From Blasia pusilla (taxonomy: Eukaryota; Marchantiophyta; Marchantiopsida; Blasiales), in contig CM114273.1 in the NCBI GenBank assembly GCA_050084515.1, positions 1,178,001 to 1,242,000 of the forward strand: a DNA stretch of 64,000 nucleotides, given 5' to 3'. This document shows positions 45,374-56,779 of this stretch, one piece after another. Below the pieces are notes generated by a model, which saw nothing but the letters and a program-made list of their open reading frames with translations, searched no databases and was not told the origin of the DNA. The position numbers and the translations under genes were made by a program. Position 1 is the stretch's first letter, and each line of letters starts with the position of its first letter.

Positions 45374-45790
45374 CTAAGATGCCACTAACTCAGTCACTAT
45401 AAGACCTACTCCACCAAAGGCAACCGCCCAAGAAGCATGTCTACAAGCTAATTCCCCCGAGGGGCACTCTAAGGAGCCGGGTCCTAGTATTTCCCCAAAC
45501 GCTTGCATGATCTTTCTATCAATGGATCTATAAAAGGTAGAAATATGGCTAGACGCCCATACGATTCTACAAAGATAACCAAGTCTACGAGCGGAACATG
45601 ATGACGAGATGCCGTAACCTACTTGAGGATCACCAATCCTCGTGAGATCGTCGATGTGGAGAAGATCCTCGATAAGAGCCGCTGCCACAAACTCGATACA
45701 AAGTCTTAGCTCCCGAGTGGGACTCCCAAGACGTGAAGCCCTCCAAGAGATATCAAGAATCCATCGGGTAAAGGAATATGAGCCAATGAG
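45374..45790 (-). pseudogene. Non-LTR reverse transcriptase, C-terminal part
   Basis: Minus-strand text continues the RT thumb pattern: LGSPTRELRLCIEFVAAALIE, then LLHIDDLTRIGDPQ and AVAFGGVGLIVTE (the usual LPxRxGGLGL region). It begins about 1.55 kb downstream of the end of the N-terminal block and completes the same family, so the intervening DNA is probably an insertion. The reading frame has stops at its 3' end. Confidence 0.6.
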
Positions 45791-45799
45791 GTAAATAGG

Positions 45800-47338
45800 T
45801 CAATGAGTCATATATACTCTTGGGCTTACAATCACACAAAATATTTGAGCTATTTTTAGTTCAATTTTCCCACGGATTAGCCCAAGTGGATAGAAAATGC
45901 ATGTTTTTTCCCTTGTTCAAACGGAGCAATGAATGGAAATCAGAATTCTTACTCCTAGATCTGCTCAAAAAATTCCTTGGTATCCTCTCTTGGAATTGGT
46001 TGTCTGAATTCAAAGCTATAATGAATATCCGCATTGAATTTCCCTTTTAATAGGTTTGGGCATTGGGAACAAGTTAACTTGTTGCACACCTTTAAGACAA
46101 TCAAAGACTCAAAATTCTTGACCCTTCAATTTAGTGAATTACGGGTGACTCAATAAGTATGCTCTGTGGGACAAAATGACAAGATCCTAGAAACCACCAA
46201 GGAGGTTTGGACAATTCTCTTATCCCAAACCTCAACTGAACTTAATCTAACTCACGCCAAACCATGAGATGCATTGATCCATTGTCAGATGAAAGTTTTT
46301 TTTTTAATGGTGCTCACAAATCAACTCCAATATTTTGGATGCTCTTCTATCTTGTTTTGCAAATGGAAATATTATTTTTTTTCCAAATTGGCAAGTAGAG
46401 CATACCACTAACATAGAAGAACTCCATAATTTAGGAAGTCTTATTTCTTAGATTAGATGATGAAAGACTCTTTAATCTTAGGAGATTTATATGTCGAATT
46501 CTCTTAGGCCACACATTGAGATCTGTGAATTGTTAGTCAATTTGACCACATATCTTGTTTAAATCTCTAGTATAGAAATATTTAATTTTAGTATTATACC
46601 AAATCTGGTTCCTTTAGTTACCATAGTCTAGTCAGCCATTGTTTCAATGAAACAACCATTTGTGTTAAACTTCACCTAATAACCTTATTACACTATTTGT
46701 CGTATAGAGATCAAATTTCTTGCAGTGTTAGGAACGTAGAGAATATTTCTAAGAGCACAAAGATCATCTGATGTTATTGGAACTTTACCGATAAATTTAT
46801 GTGATATGATGTTGAACATCATCTTCTATGAGCACTATTACAAGATCTTCCATATGCTCCATACTCCTTAAGCACTTAGCTTGTGAGGTCAAGTGATTGG
46901 ATGCACCAGAATCAATATATTTATCTGTTGTTAAGTCTTTCTTAACCATTGCTCTCATACGATGAGTCATGATCAAGAGGTGTTTAGTTTGTGAATGTTG
47001 TTGTTCTTGATATTACACTTAGTATTGTTGTTCCACACAATTTTTTTGTTGTAAGTGTGGCTCTCGTTCTCATATCTACCTTCTTCTTGAAGCAAAACTT
47101 TGCATTGTGATCTTTTATCCCATAATAATTATAAGAGTCAAGGACCATCTATTGTTGATCTCAATCCCAACGGTTTCCACCATCACCACCTTGTGATTGT
47201 GTTTGGTATTGAGTTAAGTTATGTTGAGTGTCTCTTCCTCTATATGCTTGATATCCACGATCAAGACCAAGGAAGCTTCTACCACGATCTCTTCCTTTGT
47301 TTGATCCATTATCTATAAATAGGAAACTCTCTTGCATG
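45800..47338 (-). mobile_element. Ty1/copia gag-protease fragment nested in the non-LTR element
   Basis: On the minus strand, near 47115-47125 a degraded zinc knuckle reads YNYYGIKDHNAKFC (the first Cys pair is lost). Near 46884-46927 the protease motif YIDSGASNHLTSQ occurs. Several stops and frame changes follow. No integrase or RT is seen and no LTR was identified, so this is a partial copy. It differs from the copia element at 56.8-61.0 kb (DSGASNHLT against DSGASKHMT). Confidence 0.6.
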
Positions 47339-48085
47339 CTAGCTAGGCAAGTTGCTCCTATTGACTAGGTATATCTCGTCGCTAATTATCACTGGGACTA
47401 AAAGGCCTGATGGAGACCAATCCTTGCACTTTCCTACCTTCACCGCGAGGCCGACACACGCCAACTGTGTTGGAAAGTATTGCAATGCAAGAACGACCTG
47501 GTCTCCAAGGCCAACAATGAGAGTTTCATCTGCCAACGAAGGAAAAATGCAACCCAAGAAAGCCTCCACCGTAGAAAGAACCGCTCGATAATGAGCCAAA
47601 GCAAACAATGCATCACCCAAGGGGTTACCTTGACGAGTCCCAATAGCAGATTCCAAAACCGTGACCTCCTCCTCGGACCTACCGTGGTGAAAATAGAGGG
47701 CCGAAGGAGCCCCATAGAAAGCCTGCACAAAGGAAATCAAACTCGCAATAGGACCCCATGCGTCTCTCAACTCCATGAAGATAGCTACGCGAGACACTAA
47801 GTTGAAGGCGTTCTCCACATCACCTTGGAGAACCACCCACTCAGGATGTATATCTAGACTAGCCCTCAAACCTAAGGCTATGGCCTCACAACCGACTGGC
47901 GTCCTAATTCCAAACTGGTGCGGACTCAGATGTGACTGGAAAGCCTCATGGAATTGCAAAGAGATAGTGCGACTCACCAACCGCAAGAGCACCTTATCTA
48001 TGGCAATGGGACGGATCCATCTACCCTCCTTCAATAGCGCCAAAAGTCACCCCGCCGTCACTGCGACTACTCTCCCTTAAGTAGG
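47339..48085 (-). pseudogene. Non-LTR reverse transcriptase, N-terminal part
   Basis: The domain starts with LLALLKEGRWIRPIAI (RPIAI motif). Motif A is LQGDVENAFNLVSR with the catalytic Asp. Motif B is GTRQGNPLGDALFALA. Motif C reads SLADETLIVG where FADD or YADD is expected, so the second catalytic Asp is Glu and the aromatic residue is lost. The frame is open for 234 codons to the junction near 47345. The palm motifs fit the non-LTR retrotransposon RT class. The motif C change and truncation imply it is inactive. Confidence 0.75.
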
Positions 48086-48169
48086 AGACAAGCAATCTCA
48101 AATAACTTTCCTTGGCAGATTGCTTAGGGGAAGCAATGACGAAAGTCCTACAAAGTCTGGAGTACATAC

Positions 48170-48225
48170 TAAATTGGAGTAAAGTGCACTCCAGTTTAGT
48201 GCACTGGAGTAAAGTGCACTCCATA
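48170..48225. repeat. Short direct repeat built of palindromic units
   Basis: TGGAGTAAAGTGCACTCCA occurs twice, 31 bases apart, with GTTTAGTGCAC between. Each 19-mer has pairing ends (TGGAGT/ACTCCA). It sits near the truncated 5' end of the non-LTR element. Confidence 0.8.
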
Positions 48226-48229
48226 TCCG

Positions 48230-49415
48230 TACATTCTAGTATACAGAGGATGGAAAGAATTTTTCAGTCTTGTGTTGTCCGCCACTCTATGTTCTTTACT
48301 ATTTTGTCAACATGCTTGGCCAGAAGCCCTTTTTTTCTTCTGTCCACTAAAGGCTTCCGGGGGAGGGTTAGATTCCATTATCATATGATATATATACTAT
48401 GAATAAGTAAAAGGCATTTTATTGATTTATTTAAATACTTATGGATCATGATGAATAATAGACAAACGGATAATCATTTCCCCATTTTTTGGGGAACGAC
48501 TAGTTCATGTTCTTAAAATACGGATAAGTGCCGGGGAGTACATTGCCGTTATTTCAAAGCAAGACCAGATTCCCAGCCGGTTTTCAGACACCACCATTCA
48601 TTGCCAGTTTGAGAATCGGCAACTTTCAGGCCGATTATGTCCGAACCTGGTTCCCACCTCCGCGCAGGGTCCGGGGAGTTTTCCCGTGACAACCCGTACA
48701 TTACCGGTGTACATACATTTCCGGTCTATCGGGGAGTTTCCCGTGGACCCGGAGCATTTCAGTCCCCACTACCCGTACAAACCAAAAAGAAATTAGTAAG
48801 AAATCAATGTAAGTCTTTAAATTATCTCTCAAAATTAGTTTTTAAACGTGACATTAATTTTTGGATATTCCCGATCACACCGAACTTTTGAATATTCGGT
48901 CGGGAAACCCGCTGGTCAGTCATCCCTTTATATTTCGGTTACTCTGTTCGCCTGTTCCAAATATGGATGTAGAATAGCAGCGAGTGCGAGAGGTCCTCGT
49001 TTTGGAGTCGCGGATGGCGATCGCTGTATGAGATGAGTCCGTGGCTTCCTCTGACATTGTGAGGAGAAGGTTAGTGGCATTTCGAGGACGATGCTGTCTT
49101 CCAAGTGTAGAAGATCCCTCGGGGCCTCCCACACGACGATTGATTGGGAGTTCAACGTTTGTCCGAAATTTCATGAGGCTTTAAGTTTAAGTTTAAGTTT
49201 TTCAGCGTAGATACAGCCAGAGGTGCATGGCTTGTGAACCTTCGGTTTTGAGTAGAATTTCATCAAAATTTGTACGTAGATTTTGATAACGATCGAGCAT
49301 TCTGGTTCGTTCTGCTCATCGGATGAGATGAAAGTGTTATCTCCTCCCCCCACTTTTCTTGAGCTGGATGAATGATCTACCCTGCAAGTAGCCCATAGCA
49401 CATTCGATTCTAAAC
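48230..49415. other. Spacer with a GC-richer centre, no supported gene
   Basis: The part at 48.5-48.8 kb is GC-richer and repeats CCGG- and 'ggggag'-containing phrases ('ccggggagtt', 'ccggtct'). Open frames at 48637-48891 and 48920-49174 lack motifs. No gene is supported. Confidence 0.35.
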
Positions 49416-49419
49416 CTTT

Positions 49420-50250
49420 TATCTCCCATGTCTAAATTGGGCCAGCCCTGAGGGGGTTGTGCTCTTCAATCTGCAGCCCAGTCTTGCACTCTAGATTGCA
49501 TGCCCATTGTAGCAGTGACTACCTAAACTGAACTCGAGCTGAATCAGGAGGCCAAAAACCTTCATCTCCCATTCTGAATTGGGCTGAGGGGGTTGAAGTT
49601 GTGCTCTTCAATCTGCAGCCCAGTCTTGCACTCTAGATTTCTTGCCCATTGTAGCAGTGACAACCTAAACTGAACTCGAGCTGAATCAGGAGGCAAACAA
49701 GGCTTCATCTCTCATTCTCAATTGGGCAGAGGGGGTTGAAGTTGTGCTCTTCGATATGCAGCCCAGTCTTGCACTCTAGATTGCATGCCAATTGTAGCAG
49801 AGACTGCCTAAACTGAACTCGAGCTGAATCAGGAGGCCAAAAACCTTCATCTCCTATTCTGAATTGGGCTCAGGGGGTTGAAGTTGTGCTCTTGAATCTG
49901 CAGCCCAGTCTTGCACTCTAGATTGCATGCCCATTGTAGCAGTGACTGACTAAACTGAACTCGAGCTGAATCAGGAGCCCATCAAACCTTCATCTCCCAT
50001 TCTGAATCGGGCTGAGGGGTTTGAAGCTGTGCTCTTCAATCTGCCGCGCAGTCTTGCACTGTAGATTGCATGCACATGGTACCAGTGACTACCTAAACTG
50101 AATTCTAGCTGAATCAGGAGGCCGAAAAACCTTCATCTCCCATTCTGAATTGGGCAGAGGGGTTTGAAGTTGTGCTCTTGAATCTGCAGCTCAGTCTTTC
50201 ACTCTAGATTGCATGTACATGCTATCCCTGACTACTACTTACCTGAACTC
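49420..50250. repeat. Tandem repeat of about 145 bp, six copies
   Basis: Units hold 'cttcatctcccattctgaat', 'cagcccagtcttgcactcta' and 'actgaactcgagctgaatca'. Copies are about 90 percent alike, indicating fairly recent expansion. No frame spans it. Confidence 0.92.
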
Positions 50251-50259
50251 GAGCTTAAG

Positions 50260-51415
50260 CAGGTGCTTAAGCTTCGCCTCTACATGCTGTGCTTACGAAG
50301 TTATTGAAGTTAGAGAGGCTGGATTGCGCCATAGATGGAATACTCACAAATCATCTGAGTATTGCATTACTGCTAGCAATACTGCTCCACCTCCAGTTTT
50401 TGGCATGGCATTGTTTAGAATTTGTTTTGCTGGATTAATTAGTTGGTATGGCATTATTTAGGCTTTGTTTTACTTGTATTAATTAGCTTGCATGGCATGG
50501 TATTAGGGTTTTATAATTTACGTTTTATGATCTTTGTCCGGCTCTAGTGCTGGGTGCTAATGAGGAGACTTTACGCCTATAAACACTTTACAAACTTAGG
50601 CACCTTGAGTGGTTTTTATTTTACATACTATCAGTCTCCAGGTGGCTATTGTATAGGCTTTGTCTGCCCTTTATTATGGTATAGATTCTCCTTTGTTCTA
50701 GGAGTATTTTTGCTGCAGTATTTTGAAGTCTTTGTTATAGGGCTCTAAGGCTTTGTATCCTAAGCCCCGTGGCACCAGTAAAATAAGATTTTTTATTCCG
50801 TATATCTTATCAGTGTAAAGCTTAGTAGCTTTGCTCTATATATCCTAATACAGCAAAGGCTAATGTTATGGAATAGTAGAATTTCATAATTGCTCTTGGT
50901 ACAGGAAAGCCTCATCAAAATTTGGATTTTTTTTATATGCAATTTAAGTTAATTAATGTTAGTGACATATATATGAAGTGAAATTTTTCCTATCCCGAAA
51001 TATCATGCCTAAGGGCTTTAAATAGGCACTTCGTTATAATAACGTAGAGTGAATATTGTATGTCCTCTCTCCTAAGAAAGAGAGTTTTCCCCCAAGGCTT
51101 AGAGAGTTGCATGTGCTAGCCATAGACCTTGTCATCTTTCACTTCTCACCATTAAGATACCAAGTCTATGCCATTCATACTTTCATTTAAGGTAGGTTTT
51201 TGAAACTCAACATTGGTAGGGCTAGGTATCCTAATGGTGAGAAGTGTTTCCTCATTGGTAAGAGGTAGAGGTCATCTAGATCATGTTATATTTGATAACC
51301 ATACAACTCTTTGTATAGGGGAGGCTGAAGAAATCATAGACTAGATCAAATGTACATTTTCGAGATTCTTTCGGATAAAGGAACAGATTTTTTCAACCGA
51401 TAATGATGTTTGTAA
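50260..51415. other. AT-rich spacer, no supported gene
   Basis: Frames at 50213-50461 and 50554-50748 are hydrophobic by composition but have no motif. Near 51130-51250 'ctcaccattaggatacc'-type sequence occurs in both orientations, a small inverted repeat. Confidence 0.4.
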
Positions 51416-51481
51416 AAGTTTGTTGCATATTTTTTTGGGACCTGTGGATTGTGTTCGTCTAGCTACTCAGAATTACAATTT

Positions 51482-51960
51482 TGCAACCCGTCAGATTCCG
51501 ACGGGTTGCAACTTTTCACTTTTTGACCACTGCAACTTTTCAACCATTTCTAGGCAAGCTGTTGGATTCCGACACGTTGGCTACTTGAGTGATCGGACTC
51601 TTTCCCTGGGAGACCAAATTCTGAGGCATTGTGGCGGGCTTCCTTACTTTGGCTCGTTCCCCTAGTATTGTCAAACCAGTCTTAGGCTTCTTTTCTTCTC
51701 TAAGACGTGTTGGATTCCTATAACCTGTCGGATTGCCATTTCGGATTCCCAAACAGTATAATTTTCGTGGGTGCAAGGTGGAATGGAATCACTACTCAAA
51801 ATCTTTCCTTTGTTATGGTGAGCTTTCTTGCAAGGGGTGCAAGCCATCTGATTCCGACGAGAGGCAAGAGTTGGAACCTGTAAAATTCCGATGGGTTGGG
51901 AGGGGTGCAACTTCTCGATTTATCAGATTTAGGATCTCAATGAAAGGACATCAGTTTCTC
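51482..51960. repeat. Scattered repeats of a 'gattccgacgggttg' phrase, one forming a hairpin
   Basis: TGCAACCCGTC (51482-51492) and GACGGGTTGCA (51500-51510) form an 11-bp hairpin. Variants recur near 51565, 51715, 51855 and 51890. This is a degenerate repeat without coding content. Confidence 0.6.
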
Positions 51961-51964
51961 TTTA

Positions 51965-52430
51965 CTCCAGACAGCTAACAATCTTTTGGTTTAATTATCG
52001 TCTCGTGTATTCATATTTCACAAAGTTGGTCTTTATTTGAACCTTTCATTGAGATGAGATTGCTACTTCTGGTCACATTATTTGCCAATGATCCTCCAAA
52101 AAAAATAGCCTTGGGCACAGCTTACTGTAGATTGAGACAGGCAATGTGAAGGAACTTAGGCTCACATGGAGAGTGATGGAAAAATGTTTGTAGTGGTCTT
52201 ATGATGTCTACTTGTTTTTCGCCCCTTGAAAAAAGGAGGTTTCTTAAGGCCCAAATGTGGACCACTACCTACTCTCTTCTAAATATTTCATGAATTTGAA
52301 AGCAAACAAAAATTTCAAATATGTCAAAAAGTTTTGAAGAGAGGAGGTAGATTTGGCCCTTTTCTTTTAAGAGAGACTCTCCTCTCTTCCTCTCTCCTAC
52401 CAGAATACCGGCCCCCCGTTCTATCAACCT
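51965..52430. other. Spacer up to the truncated gypsy element
   Basis: No gene seen. The gypsy homology begins abruptly at about 52430, so the junction is a truncation or insertion point. Confidence 0.4.
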
Positions 52431-52436
52431 ACAGAC

Positions 52437-53540
52437 GAGATCACATCGGTACGCCATGCCTACTCCTGAGGAGATCTTTGATGCGGTAGGGCATGTAAAG
52501 ATCTTCAGTACTTTAGATCTCCGTGTTGGCTATCATCAGCTTCCTATCAGGTTGGAGGACAGGGAGAAGACAATATTTTGGGGATAGATCGGTTTGGGAG
52601 AGATTGCTTGTATCAGTGGCGGTTCTTACCATTTGGGTTGAAGAACGCACCTATGGAGTTTTAGAGAGTAATGGATAGGATTTTGGCTCGCTTGGATTTT
52701 GTACGATGTTACATAGATGACATTCTTATCTTCAGTTCCACGGTTGAGGAGGTTAATCGACACCTAGAGGAGGTGTTTCGGCTATTGCAGTTACATAGAC
52801 TGAAGTAACATCCAGGCAAGTGCAGATTCTTTCAAGAGGAGATTGAGTACTTGGGACATACCATACATCCAAGTGGGTTAGGCGTTCAGTAGACAAAGGT
52901 AGAGGCTATTGCGCAGATTCCACACCCTACAGATGTGAGTCGAGTCCGAACACTTCTTGGACTGGCAAACTTCTATCAACAATGTGTCAAGGGTTTTAAT
53001 GAGATTGCAAAGTCTTTGACCTTGTTGAAGAGACTTGATCAGGCTTGGTTGTGGGGAGATGATCGGGAGCGAGAATTTGAGGAGCTCAAGGACAGGTTGA
53101 TGTCCTCACCCATTCTATAGAGACCGGTTAGGGGTCGCCCATTCCAGTTACATACGGATTGGAGCATGTTGGGTCTAGGAGCAGTGCTTACTAAGAGAGA
53201 TGACGAGGAAAGGGAGTTCGTTGTGGCTTCCGCGAGCCGATCAAACAGCATTATAGAGGCGAAGTACAACTCTTACGAGGGAGAGTGCTTGGCCGCAGTG
53301 TGGGTTGTGGCACATTTTAGGTGCTATTTATTCGGCAACCCTTTCACACTTATCACTGATCATCAGCCGTTGAGGTGGTTGATAGAGTCCGACAAGCTTA
53401 CGGGAAAGCTTGCGAGGTGGGCTCTATTACTACATGAGTATGAGTTTGAGGTGGTTAACATGCAAGGTTGGCTGAACGAGGATGCGGATGGGTTGAGTCG
53501 TAACCCATGTTTGAGTCAGAGAGACAACATAGGAGCTTGA
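52437..53540 (+). pseudogene. Ty3/gypsy reverse transcriptase and RNase H
   Basis: RT text begins at RYAMPTPEEIFDAVG and continues with IFSTLDLRVGYHQLPI, and the catalytic box is YIDDILIFS (about 52700-52740). It is followed by GHTIHPSGLG and LLGLANFYQQCVKGF. RNase H has the LHTDWSMLGLGAVL start, the conserved YEGECLAAVWVVAHFRCYL segment, TDHQPLRWL and the end DADGLSR. Stops interrupt the frame near 52585-52665 (with a frame change), 52806, 52890 and 53118. The last 125 codons (53166-53540) are uninterrupted. The family acts as the element's RNA-dependent DNA polymerase and RNA-strand nuclease. Confidence 0.85.
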
Positions 53541-53829
53541 TGGCACGGAGAGAGTGATGAGGAGATGGTGCCCGGTTGGCATGCATCTGCCTATCTTTGT
53601 TGGTTGATTATGGTAGGTCAGTCATAGGTGATGACTCCAGTGGTGGGGTTGGATGATGAGTCCTTGGATCCGGAGGTCAGTGAGCAGGCGATAGGTGGTC
53701 ATGATATCCATGACGACGTGGAGGTTGTGGAGTTCTTGCGCATTGGCGTCATAGCGAGCACAGTGAGTGCTAGGGAGCGGGATCGGATCCTACAGCGAGC
53801 CAAGAGGGTCAGGTGGTAGGGTGGGGACT

Positions 53830-55145
53830 CACATTTTTGCGGGTATGGGGAGATGGTAGGATACGAGTGGTACCTCATCCTTCCCACCGAGCACGTGTAG
53901 TGCAAAATGCCCATGAGGAGCTGGGGCATTTTGGAATAAAGGGTACTTACAGCTTACTCGAGGTTTAGTATTGGTGGCGCGGCATGCATACTGGGGTACA
54001 ACAGTTTGTGGCCACATGTACGTTATGTGACAAAGTGCGCGTATCCTTCAATGCTCCCACTCTGCAGTTACATCCTTTTCCGATTATGGGTTTAGGTTAT
54101 CGGTGGAGTTAAGACTTTGCGGGATCTTTGCCATTGACAGGGCGTCATCACAGGTATGTGTTGGTCATAGTGGAGCATTTCTCCAAGTGGATAGAGTTGG
54201 TAGCACTACCAGATAAGACGAGGAAGGGAACAGCTTATGCGTTTCTAGATCATGTGCTTAGTCACTTTGGTGCAGCGGTGGAGGTATTGACTGACCAGGG
54301 TACCGAGCTGAGGGGAGAGTTTGAGGCCTTCTGTGATCAGGCGCTGATAGACCACCGCACCATATCTAGAGATCATCCTGAGGCGGATGGGTTGGCGGAG
54401 AGAGTAGCATAAACGATGAAGAGAGGATTGCGCAAGTATGGCTTACAGCGGGGACAGTTGAGGGAGTGGGACCTACAGTTGCCATGGTTGGTTATGGATT
54501 ATCGCTTTAGTGGGCACGCATCCTTGGCGTCATTTTCACCGTACTTTTTACTCTTTGGGAGAGAGCTACATTTACTTGCAGCTATTCGACGTGACATGGC
54601 GGAGGTGTTAGATTTTGATGATCCAGATGTGTGGGTACAAGCATGTTCTCAAAGGGTGGAGATTTTTCGTAGAGTTATGCCTATGGCCTTTGAGAACTTA
54701 GCTATTTCTCAGCATAGAGATACATTGAGGTACGCGACCATTCGTGGAGGAGGTTATCATCCAGGGATTAGGAGGATTCATCTTGGAGATCATGTGTAAT
54801 TATAGTAGGTGGCACCCACGACGCTAGATGTCATTGTAGGGCGCACGATCCTACGTGTGCACGAGGTATTACCGATCGGAGTCCTCATGTTGGAGGGACG
54901 GGATGGTATGGTTTAGAAGGATCATGTGCACAATTGTGCGCCATGTCATCTTCTAAACGTAAACGGGATAGTGGATCCAAGCTTGGCAATGGTACCCACA
55001 GGCTTGAGGTGTATGTTGTGCGGATCTGCAAGAGGTGCAGCCACCATGTTGGTATGTGATGGTTGCTCTCAAGGATGGAAAATATCATGTCTGACCTCCC
55101 CTCTTGATGTAGTTCCCATGGGATGATGGATGTGTCCGAGATATG
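53830..55145 (+). pseudogene. Ty3/gypsy integrase with C-terminal PHD finger
   Basis: The zinc-binding N-domain reads HEELGHFG, then CTLC (HHCC), at about 53910-54030. The catalytic core has DFAGSLPLTGRHHRYVLVIV, then LTDQGTELRGEF and HPEADGLAERV (about 54110-54410), i.e. D-D-E with the expected spacing. A linker and GDHV follow. In the same frame (55010-55144) lies a PHD finger: CMLC-x11-CDGC-x4-K-x2-C, then LTSPLDVVPMG and, after a stop, WMCPRY. The zinc-binding His is Lys and the last Cys is Tyr, so the finger is eroded. A chromodomain, common in plant elements of this group, is not seen. Stops occur at about 54113, 54411, 54797, 54914 and 55124. Confidence 0.8.
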
Positions 55146-55228
55146 TATAGGATAGTAGGTCATGTCAAAGAGATGTGATATTTTCTATCTGGAGTTGGGG
55201 GGATCCAACTGCCAACTAGGAGGACGGT

Positions 55229-55860
55229 TGTGTGATCTCCATGTATATGTATGAGTTGATTTTTGTACATATGTGGATCAACCCGTGTGTGGGGAAGATC
55301 AGTGTAGATGTGACTAGCGATGTATGTTGTGTACCAATATGTATGCGCACGACAGATGTCACATGTGAATAGCCGATAGGTAGAAACTTGTCGTGGATAG
55401 GGCGTAGGAGCCAACGGAATATCTTGAGTGTAACTTTGTCCCACGGTATTGGATGAGGTCGAGGATAGGTCCATTGTGTCAGGAACGTCATTTCTGACAA
55501 CTTTCCTGTTGAGATCTTTCACAACCGGCTGACTTGTTGACCAGGTCACCCGCCCCTAGTAACCTGTGCGCATAGGTTACCTAGAGGATAGCTATTTTTA
55601 GGGAGGAAGAGCCTTTTGGCTCTTCCCAACCTTATATAAGGGAGGAAGATGGCTTTCCCAAGCCATCTTTCTCATGTTGGGCCATTGGAGCACCTCTCTT
55701 GTATGCGCTATGTGATCTCCATGTATATGTATGAGTTGATTATTGTATATGTGTGGATCGACCCGTGTGTGGGGAAGATTGGTATTGTGTGGTGTAGATA
55801 TTACCAGCAATGTATGTTGTGTAGCGATATGTATGCGCATGATAGAAAGAATATCGGACG
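55229..55860 (+). repeat. LTR-like direct repeats at the gypsy 3' end
   Basis: About 150 bp starting 'gtgatctccatgtatatgta' near 55232 recur near 55710, about 85 percent alike, including 'acccgtgtgtggggaagat' and 'atgtatgttgtgta'. The second copy is preceded by sequence with a TATA-like CCTTATATAAGGG (about 55630), and that block begins TGTCAGGAACG near 55478. I read 55478-55860 as the fuller LTR and 55229-55385 as a second, partial R-U5 copy. LTR boundaries are uncertain. Confidence 0.6.
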
Positions 55861-55919
55861 CCTCTCCGCGAGATGGGAATAGACAACTTCCAGCGATACT
55901 CGAAGGTTTCGGTGACAAG

Positions 55920-56520
55920 CACGGGGAGGTCCAAATATCTTTAATTTGGATCTTAAGATCCAATCGAAGGATCACTAGACTATGGGTGAACTCGCGCGAT
56001 GAAGAAGGGTCAATCCGATTGTAACTTTGGTAACCTTCTTATGCATCTTAAGATCCCATTTGAAAGAACATGGGGCAACTCTCCGTGAGAGTCGAAGATG
56101 GACAACTCGCCACCTGGCTCGCAAACTCTCAATTGACTTTCTTGTGTGGATGTCAACTCGACATATTCGGATCTATACTTCCAATTGGAAAAATACCCTT
56201 GAGGGCAACACTTTTCACGAGTGAAGCACCTCGATTGGATCTTAATATCATATTTGTATCTTTAAGATCCGATTTTGGCGCTGCCTTCATGCACGAATGT
56301 CTGATTCGGAACTATGGTTCCAACTGGATATCTTTTCAATGGGCGCCATGAACGTATGAGAGCCCAATTAGAACTCAAGTTCTGTATGAGAGCTCAATCA
56401 GATCTTAAGATCCCAGGATATAGAACCTCAGGCATCTCTTCCAGACATGGGAAGGGCACTTCCGATGATTTTGTGAAAGTAGACTAGACGATTCAGGTGG
56501 AATTGGATCTTCAGATCCAA
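55920..56520. repeat. Degenerate repeat with GGATCTTAAGATCC palindromes
   Basis: The palindromes TTGGATCTTAAGATCCAA (about 55940), ATTGGATCTTCAGATCCAAT (about 56504) and GGAACTATGGTTCC (about 56308) recur between loosely repeated phrases. The motifs match those in satellites A and B at 39.5-44.2 kb, so this is probably a diverged relative. Frames here are not genes. Confidence 0.7.
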
Positions 56521-56779
56521 TTCAAGCTCATGAGCTTTACCTAGAAACATTGTGTTGGGTTACATCTATCTGATGTGGTTGGCTTGGTTGGATATCATTT
56601 GTACCGCACCTACAACTATGGTCACCTGTATAAATCTATTCCAAAAAAAAGTACTCAAAATCACAAATTATGGAGTTTGCGTCACACTTACAGGATTATT
56701 TGAAGGTGATTTGACTCTATATCAGGACGATCTGCTTATCGAGCGATAATGATGAAGCAAGATTTGAAGTCACAAATTG

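Larger units (their letters stand above)
44950..48090 (-). mobile_element. Non-LTR retrotransposon pol remnant, split by a copia fragment
   Basis: Minus-strand RT sequence is present in two blocks: 48085-47345 (fingers and palm) and about 45790-45374 (thumb and beyond), possibly continuing to about 44950. The gap holds copia-derived sequence, consistent with a nested insertion. The 5' side is truncated near 48090. No target-site duplication was identified. Confidence 0.7.
52430..55860 (+). mobile_element. Ty3/gypsy retrotransposon, 5'-truncated pol with PHD finger and LTR-like 3' end
   Basis: Plus-strand order is reverse transcriptase, RNase H, integrase, PHD finger, then LTR-like repeats. 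Gag and protease are absent; homology starts inside the RT fingers. The body carries several in-frame stops and one frame change between RNase H and integrase, so it is dead. No matching 5' LTR lies within the window. Confidence 0.85.
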
